A DNA stretch of 39,429 nucleotides, taken from Mycobacteriaceae bacterium (GTDB lineage Bacteria > Actinomycetota > Actinomycetes > Mycobacteriales > Mycobacteriaceae). This document shows, in pieces, positions 36,053 to 39,429 of the stretch. Location of the stretch: assembly GCA_019245755.1 (NCBI GenBank), contig JAFARC010000059.1, positions 1 through 39,429 of the forward strand, read 5' to 3'. The notes under the pieces are model-generated. The model saw only the letters and a list, made by a program, of their open reading frames with translations. It searched no databases and had not been told where the DNA came from. Position numbers and translations under genes: made by a program. Each line of letters opens with the position of its first letter. The first letter of the stretch is position 1.

Positions 36053-36520
36053 CGACAGCTCGTTGCCGCCGGGGAACGGGACCGTCAACGGCCACGCCCC
36101 CAGCGCCTGGCGCCACCTGGCGGCGCGCACCGCGCACTGCGTCAGCGCGGTGACCGCGAACGTGCGGTCCTGCGGCGCCGTGGCCCGCTCGATCACCTCG
36201 CGCCAGGCCTCGGCGTCATCGGATTCCATCCGCAGGGCCAGTGCGGCGGCGTCGCCGGCATTGGCAACCGTCATCGGCAGCTGGTAACCGGCCGCGGCGA
36301 CCGGCGCGCTGACCGAGCGTGCGGCCAGCATGGCGATCGCCGCGTCCCGGCGCGCCCGGTGCTCGGTGAGCGAATCCGTGACCAGATCGTTGCGGTCGGA
36401 GTGTGCCGAGACGAAACCGTAGCCGTAGATCGTCGCGTGCTCGGCGGCGATTGCGTCGGCGAGGGCCGCGTCCTGGGGTGACTGCGCTCCGGAGCTGGGC
36501 GTCGGCTCGGTGGAAGTCAC
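36044..36520 (-). CDS. DUF4439 ferritin-like domain protein (Rv2844 type)
   Basis: A 158-residue, Ala-rich, predicted helical protein. It contains [35 protein letters not shown] and an alanine-rich four-helix pattern, matching the DUF4439 ferritin-like family. The two Glu/His-containing helices ([19 protein letters not shown]) would be the metal-site candidates if metal is bound. The GTG at 36520 overlaps the stop of the lipoprotein gene upstream (GTGA), so the pair is co-expressed. Confidence 0.8.
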   Translation of the reverse strand: MTSTEPTPSSGAQSPQDAALADAIAAEHATIYGYGFVSAHSDRNDLVTDSLTEHRARRDAAIAMLAARSVSAPVAAAGYQLPMTVANAGDAAALALRMESDDAEAWREVIERATAPQDRTFAVTALTQCAVRAARWRQALGAWPLTVPFPGGNELSSG

Positions 36521-36996
36521 TGCACCGCCAGCGCAACGGTGACCGATGCCGTACAGGACGCGGCGATGGACCCGAGCAGCCCGGCGCGGTAGCCGGAAAG
36601 CTTTGCGGCCAGCTGCGCGGCGCTGTCGGCCGATCCCTTCAGCGCCGCGGTCACCTCGGCCAACGACGGCGCCCCCGACGGCACTCCCGACGGCGCCCCC
36701 GACGGACTCGACGGCGGCGGCGTGCCGGTGGCGCGCGCGATTTCCTGGACCAGCGCCCGGGCGTGGTCGGTGCGCTCGGCGGCGGCGACGCTCAGCGCCT
36801 GGGCGGGCGACGACGACGGGTCGGCCGCCGCGGCGGCCGTTGCCAGGTCGCTGTCCCGCCGGGCCAGAGCCAGCTGCGACTCCAGGTCATCGACCTTCGG
36901 GGGCTCGGGCGCCGAGCCGCATGCCGACGCCGTCGCCCAGACGGCGCCCAGTGCGGCCGCCGCGCGCAGGACTCCGCGCCGGCTGACAGTGGGCAT
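36517..36996 (-). CDS. Tat-exported putative lipoprotein, Ala-rich (Rv2843-like position)
   Basis: A 159-residue protein. The start [23 protein letters not shown] carries a twin-arginine motif (SRRGVLR), a hydrophobic stretch and a lipobox-like ATASAC with Cys at about 26, so export by Tat and lipidation are likely. The mature part is helical and Ala-rich, interrupted by a linker of repeated PSGA/PSGV units (12-bp DNA repeats around 36668-36712). ATG 36996 is chosen because the Tat signal begins there and AGGAT lies 7 nt upstream. Function unknown; coupled to the DUF4439 gene. Confidence 0.7.
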   Translation of the reverse strand: MPTVSRRGVLRAAAALGAVWATASACGSAPEPPKVDDLESQLALARRDSDLATAAAAADPSSSPAQALSVAAAERTDHARALVQEIARATGTPPPSSPSGAPSGVPSGAPSLAEVTAALKGSADSAAQLAAKLSGYRAGLLGSIAASCTASVTVALAVQ

Positions 36997-37068
36997 GGCG
37001 ACATCCTGCCATCCGGGCCAACGCACCGGCCGAGCCCACGATCGCCTCGTCGGGGCCGGTGTCTGGCG

Positions 37069-37074
37069 TATCGT
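37069..37074 (+). promoter_or_regulatory. Putative -10 box for the rimP-nusA-infB operon
   Basis: TATCGT fits TANNNT and would start a leader of about 55 nt containing the hairpin at 37085-37100. Confidence 0.4.
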
Positions 37075-37084
37075 TGATTCCTGG

Positions 37085-37100
37085 CTCCGCGTTTGCGGAG
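37085..37100 (+). promoter_or_regulatory. Short stable hairpin in the rimP leader
   Basis: CTCCGC and GCGGAG pair perfectly around a GTTT loop, within the predicted 5' untranslated region and 36 nt before the rimP GTG. It could protect the mRNA end or take part in NusA-linked control. Confidence 0.4.
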
Positions 37101-37136
37101 GGGATTGGCCGCACAATTCAAGATGAGGAGCTCGCC

Positions 37137-37661
37137 GTGGCCACGGGGCTGCCGTCGCAGGAACAGGTGATCGAGCTACTCGGTGACGAGTTCGCGCGCG
37201 CAGGCTATGAGATCGAGGAGGTCGTGCTCGACGGCGCGGCGCGCCCGCCCCGCATCACGGTGGTCGCCGACGGCGACGAGCCCCTCGACCTGGACACCAT
37301 CGCGATGCTGTCGCAGTCGGCGTCTCGGTTGCTCGACGACGCCGATGCGGTCGCGCGCCACTACGTCCTTCAGGTCAGCTCACGCGGGGTGGACCGGCCG
37401 CTGACCACCGAGAAGCACTTCCGCCGGGCGCAGGGACGCAAAGTGCAGCTGACGATGGCCGACGGGTCGCGCCGCGCCGGCCGCCTCGGCGGCACCGCCG
37501 ACGGGCAGCTGCGGTTGGTGGTTGCCCAGCGCGGTCGCTCCGGCTGGTCGGTGCGCCAGATTCCCCTCGCCGACATCGCCGAAGCGGTTGTGCAGATCGA
37601 GTTTTGCGCGCCGAGCCCGGGTGAGCTGCAGCTGGCCCTCCTCGGGAAGGCCGGCACGTGA
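37137..37661 (+). CDS. rimP: Ribosome maturation factor RimP
   Basis: Needed for 30S subunit maturation. The 174-residue product has the N-terminal RimP domain ([61 protein letters not shown]) and the C-terminal SH3-like domain ([18 protein letters not shown]). GTG 37137 is chosen because GAGGAG at 37125-37130 precedes it by 6 nt; the longer in-frame start at 37059 lies upstream of the predicted promoter. The stop overlaps nusA by four bases (GTGA). Confidence 0.94.
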   Translation: MATGLPSQEQVIELLGDEFARAGYEIEEVVLDGAARPPRITVVADGDEPLDLDTIAMLSQSASRLLDDADAVARHYVLQVSSRGVDRPLTTEKHFRRAQGRKVQLTMADGSRRAGRLGGTADGQLRLVVAQRGRSGWSVRQIPLADIAEAVVQIEFCAPSPGELQLALLGKAGT

Positions 37662-38668
37662 ACATCGACATGGCCGCGCTGCATGCCATCGAAGCGGACA
37701 AAGGCATCTCCGTCGACGTGGTCGTCGAGACGATCAAGTCGGCGCTGCTCACCGCGTACCGCCACACCGAGGGGCACCAGCCCGACGCCCGCATCGACAT
37801 CGACCGCAAGACCGGCATCGTGCGGGTGCTGGCTCGCGAAACCGACGACGACGGCAACGTGCTCGCCGAGTGGGACGACACCCCGGAAGGCTTCGGCCGC
37901 ATCGCGGCGACCACCGCGCGCCAGGTCATCCTGCAGCGGCTGCGCGACGCGGAGAACGAGAAGAACTACGGCGAGTTCTCCGCGCGGGAAGGCGACATCG
38001 CCGCCGGCGTGATCCAGCGCGACACCCGGGCCAACGCCCGCGGCCTGGTGGTGGTGCGGATGGGCAGCGAAACCAAGGGCTCCGAGGGTGTGATCCCGGC
38101 CGCCGAGCAGGTCCCCGGCGAGCGCTATGAACACGGCGATCGGCTGCGCTGCTACGTCGTCGGCGTGACCCGCGGCGCCCGCGAGCCGCTGATCACGCTC
38201 TCGCGCACCCACCCCAACCTGGTCCGCAAGCTGTTCTCCCTGGAGGTGCCCGAGATCGCCGACGGCTCGGTCGAGATCGTCGCGGTCGCCCGCGAGGCCG
38301 GTCACCGGTCGAAGATCGCGGTGACCTCCCGGGTGCCGGGGCTCAACGCCAAGGGCGCCTGCATCGGCCCGATGGGCCAGCGGGTGCGCAACGTGATGAG
38401 CGAGCTGTCCGGCGAGAAGATCGACATCATCGACTACGACCCCGACCCGGCGAAATTCGTGGCCAACGCGTTGTCGCCGGCCAAGGTGGTTTCGGTGAGC
38501 GTGATCGACGAGACGGCGCGGGCCGCCCGGGTGGTGGTCCCGGATTTCCAGCTGTCGCTGGCCATCGGCAAGGAGGGTCAGAACGCGCGGCTGGCCGCCC
38601 GGTTGACCGGGTGGCGGATCGACATCCGCAGCGACGCCGAGCAGCACCAGGGACAGCCCCACGGCTGA
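37658..38668 (+). CDS. nusA: Transcription termination/antitermination factor NusA
   Basis: A 336-residue NusA of the short actinobacterial type. It has an N-terminal RNA-polymerase-binding domain (1-~115), S1 domain ([22 protein letters not shown]), KH1 ([11 protein letters not shown]..., [25 protein letters not shown]) and KH2 ([23 protein letters not shown]). It lacks the C-terminal acidic repeats found in E. coli. GTG start overlaps the rimP stop. Confidence 0.96.
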   Translation: MNIDMAALHAIEADKGISVDVVVETIKSALLTAYRHTEGHQPDARIDIDRKTGIVRVLARETDDDGNVLAEWDDTPEGFGRIAATTARQVILQRLRDAENEKNYGEFSAREGDIAAGVIQRDTRANARGLVVVRMGSETKGSEGVIPAAEQVPGERYEHGDRLRCYVVGVTRGAREPLITLSRTHPNLVRKLFSLEVPEIADGSVEIVAVAREAGHRSKIAVTSRVPGLNAKGACIGPMGQRVRNVMSELSGEKIDIIDYDPDPAKFVANALSPAKVVSVSVIDETARAARVVVPDFQLSLAIGKEGQNARLAARLTGWRIDIRSDAEQHQGQPHG

Positions 38669-38702
38669 CAACGCCTGGTTCTGAACGGCTGGCCGGTCAA
38701 GC

Positions 38703-38708
38703 TAGACT
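38703..38708 (+). promoter_or_regulatory. Putative leaderless -10 box for ylxR
   Basis: TAGACT ends 5 nt before the GTG at 38714 and suggests an internal promoter in the nusA-infB operon. Confidence 0.35.
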
Positions 38709-38713
38709 GGGCC

Positions 38714-39064
38714 GTGATCCAGCGCGAGACTTCGGCTGCTGCGCATCGTCGCACCGATGGACCGGTGCGAACGTGCGTCGGCTGCCGCAAGCGAGAGCTG
38801 GCCGTCGAACTGCTTCGCGTGGTAGCTGTGTCGACCGGGAATGGCGGCTACGCTGTGACCGTTGACACTGCCGGTAATCTGCCGGGGCGGGGTGCCTGGC
38901 TGCACCCCAACCAGCAGTGTCTGCGCGCAGCGATCCGGCGGCGAGCTTTCGGCCGAGCGCTGCGCATCACCGGTTCACCGGACACATCCGCGGCCGTCGA
39001 GCACATCACCGCGCTCGAGGACCCGGCGACAGGACAGGTAGCGAAGAACATGAGCACACCGTGA
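38714..39064 (+). CDS. YlxR-family RNA-binding protein (DUF448)
   Basis: A 116-residue protein with the YlxR core VRTCVGCRKRE, LLRVV and GRGAWLHPNQQCLRAAIRRRAFGRAL. In other bacteria YlxR lies between nusA and infB, as here, binds RNA and can act as a nucleoid-associated regulator. GTG 38714 sits just after a leaderless-type box. The last ~25 residues after FGRALRI are a non-conserved tail. Confidence 0.92.
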   Translation: MIQRETSAAAHRRTDGPVRTCVGCRKRELAVELLRVVAVSTGNGGYAVTVDTAGNLPGRGAWLHPNQQCLRAAIRRRAFGRALRITGSPDTSAAVEHITALEDPATGQVAKNMSTP

Positions 39065-39096
39065 AGTCCCGATGACCATGCGTCGTAGCTAAACCC

Positions 39097-39139
39097 GAGG
39101 CGAGGGCCCACCACCGCCGTCGCCTCTAGACAGGAGAGG
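39097..39139 (+). promoter_or_regulatory. Candidate alternative hairpins in the infB leader
   Basis: GAGGCGA (39097-39103) pairs with TCGCCTC (39120-39126). Overlapping the right arm, CCTCT (39123-39127) can instead pair with AGAGG (39135-39139), which is part of the infB SD region (AGGAGAGG, 39132-39139). The two pairings exclude each other, so the leader could switch SD access. Seen only as complementarity. Confidence 0.35.
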
Positions 39140-39141
39140 TA

Positions 39142-39429
39142 GTGGCAGGTAAGGCCCGCGTGCACGAGTTGGCTAAAGAACTCGGTGTCACCAGCAAGGA
39201 AGTGCTCGCCCGGCTCAGTGAACAGGGCGAATTCGTCAAATCCGCATCGTCGACGGTAGAAGCGCCGGTGGCGCGGCGGTTGCGCGAGTCGTTCGGTGGC
39301 GGCAAAGCGGCCACCGCGACCGGCAACGGGGCGGCGGCCAAGGCGGCCAAGGCGGCCACGGCCAACGCGCCCGCCGCGACCGCCGGTGGCGGCGTGGCCA
39401 CCGCGCCGGCCACGCCGCGACCGCCGGTG
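39142..39429 (+). CDS. infB: Translation initiation factor IF-2, N-terminal fragment
   Basis: The first 96 codons of infB, cut by the window end. The IF2 N-terminal domain is clear ([30 protein letters not shown] split over the first ~35 residues). It is followed by the start of the long Ala/Pro/Lys-rich linker typical of actinobacterial IF-2. The GTG at 39142 is preceded by AGGAGAGG at 39132-39139. Last gene of the rimP-nusA-ylxR-infB run. Confidence 0.95.
   Translation, partial: MAGKARVHELAKELGVTSKEVLARLSEQGEFVKSASSTVEAPVARRLRESFGGGKAATATGNGAAAKAAKAATANAPAATAGGGVATAPATPRPPV

Noticed and set aside
36660..36715. A regulatory or mobile repeat in the Tat lipoprotein gene
   Set aside because: The 12-bp periodicity encodes PSGA/PSGV units of a linker and is explained by protein low complexity.
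39301..39429. A DNA tandem repeat at the window end
   Set aside because: The GC-rich repetition is the Ala/Lys/Pro-rich linker normally found in actinobacterial IF-2.

Overview
The window is high-GC actinobacterial DNA that reads as a non-tuberculous Mycobacterium (Mycolicibacterium in the wide sense). The gene order follows, with changes, the M. tuberculosis block Rv2870c to Rv2839c: dxr, rip1, ispG, Rv2867c-type GNAT, Rv2864c-type PBP lipoprotein, Rv2862c-type DUF1707 protein, mapB, glnA4, Rv2859c, aldC, Rv2857c, mtr, Rv2854, mqo, Rv2851c, Rv2850c, cobO, cobB, cysG, efpA, proS, Rv2844/Rv2843 types, rimP, nusA, ylxR, infB. These assignments come from recalled protein sequences and motifs; no database search was run. 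GTG starts, 4-base ATGA/GTGA overlaps and TANNNT boxes 6-9 nt upstream of start codons (leaderless-type promoters) fit this lineage.

Layout. 1-1217: end of a ribbon-helix-helix protein and a DUF4097 beta-repeat protein. 1300-4863: MEP-pathway genes dxr and ispG flanking the site-2 protease rip1. 4910-8322: GNAT, penicillin-binding lipoprotein, DUF1707 protein. 8342-11989: map, a cobQ coupled to it (in M. tuberculosis cobQ1 is elsewhere), a lipoprotein and a small alpha/beta-hydrolase-like protein that lacks its nucleophile. 11994-15568 (minus): a two-gene ngg-asnO operon predicted to make the osmolyte N-acetylglutaminylglutamine amide. 15640-17220 (minus): an APC-family permease divergent from glnA4. 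17326-21542: glnA4, a C26 gamma-glutamyl hydrolase, an aldehyde dehydrogenase and an SDR, packed like a gamma-glutamylated-amine catabolic operon. 21556-24035 (minus): alpha/beta hydrolase and mycothione reductase. 24136-31183: mqo, GNAT, chelatase AAA-vWA fusion, cobO, cobB and cysG, a corrinoid/siroheme block. 31206-34296: two tandem EfpA-type efflux pumps. 34313-39429: proS, two small minus-strand genes, then the rimP-nusA-ylxR-infB transcription/translation operon, with infB cut by the window end.

The most interesting parts are the ngg-asnO osmolyte operon in a mycobacterial core locus; the tandem efpA pair behind a compact inverted repeat that overlaps the cysG stop codon; three 11-bp phased repeats directly upstream of dxr; a nine-codon upstream ORF with a strong Shine-Dalgarno overlapping the glnA4 start; and a possible switch-like RNA leader before infB. 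The toxin-antitoxin modules that interrupt this block in M. tuberculosis are absent here. No tRNA, rRNA, CRISPR array or insertion sequence was seen, and no gene-free stretch exceeds 300 bases.
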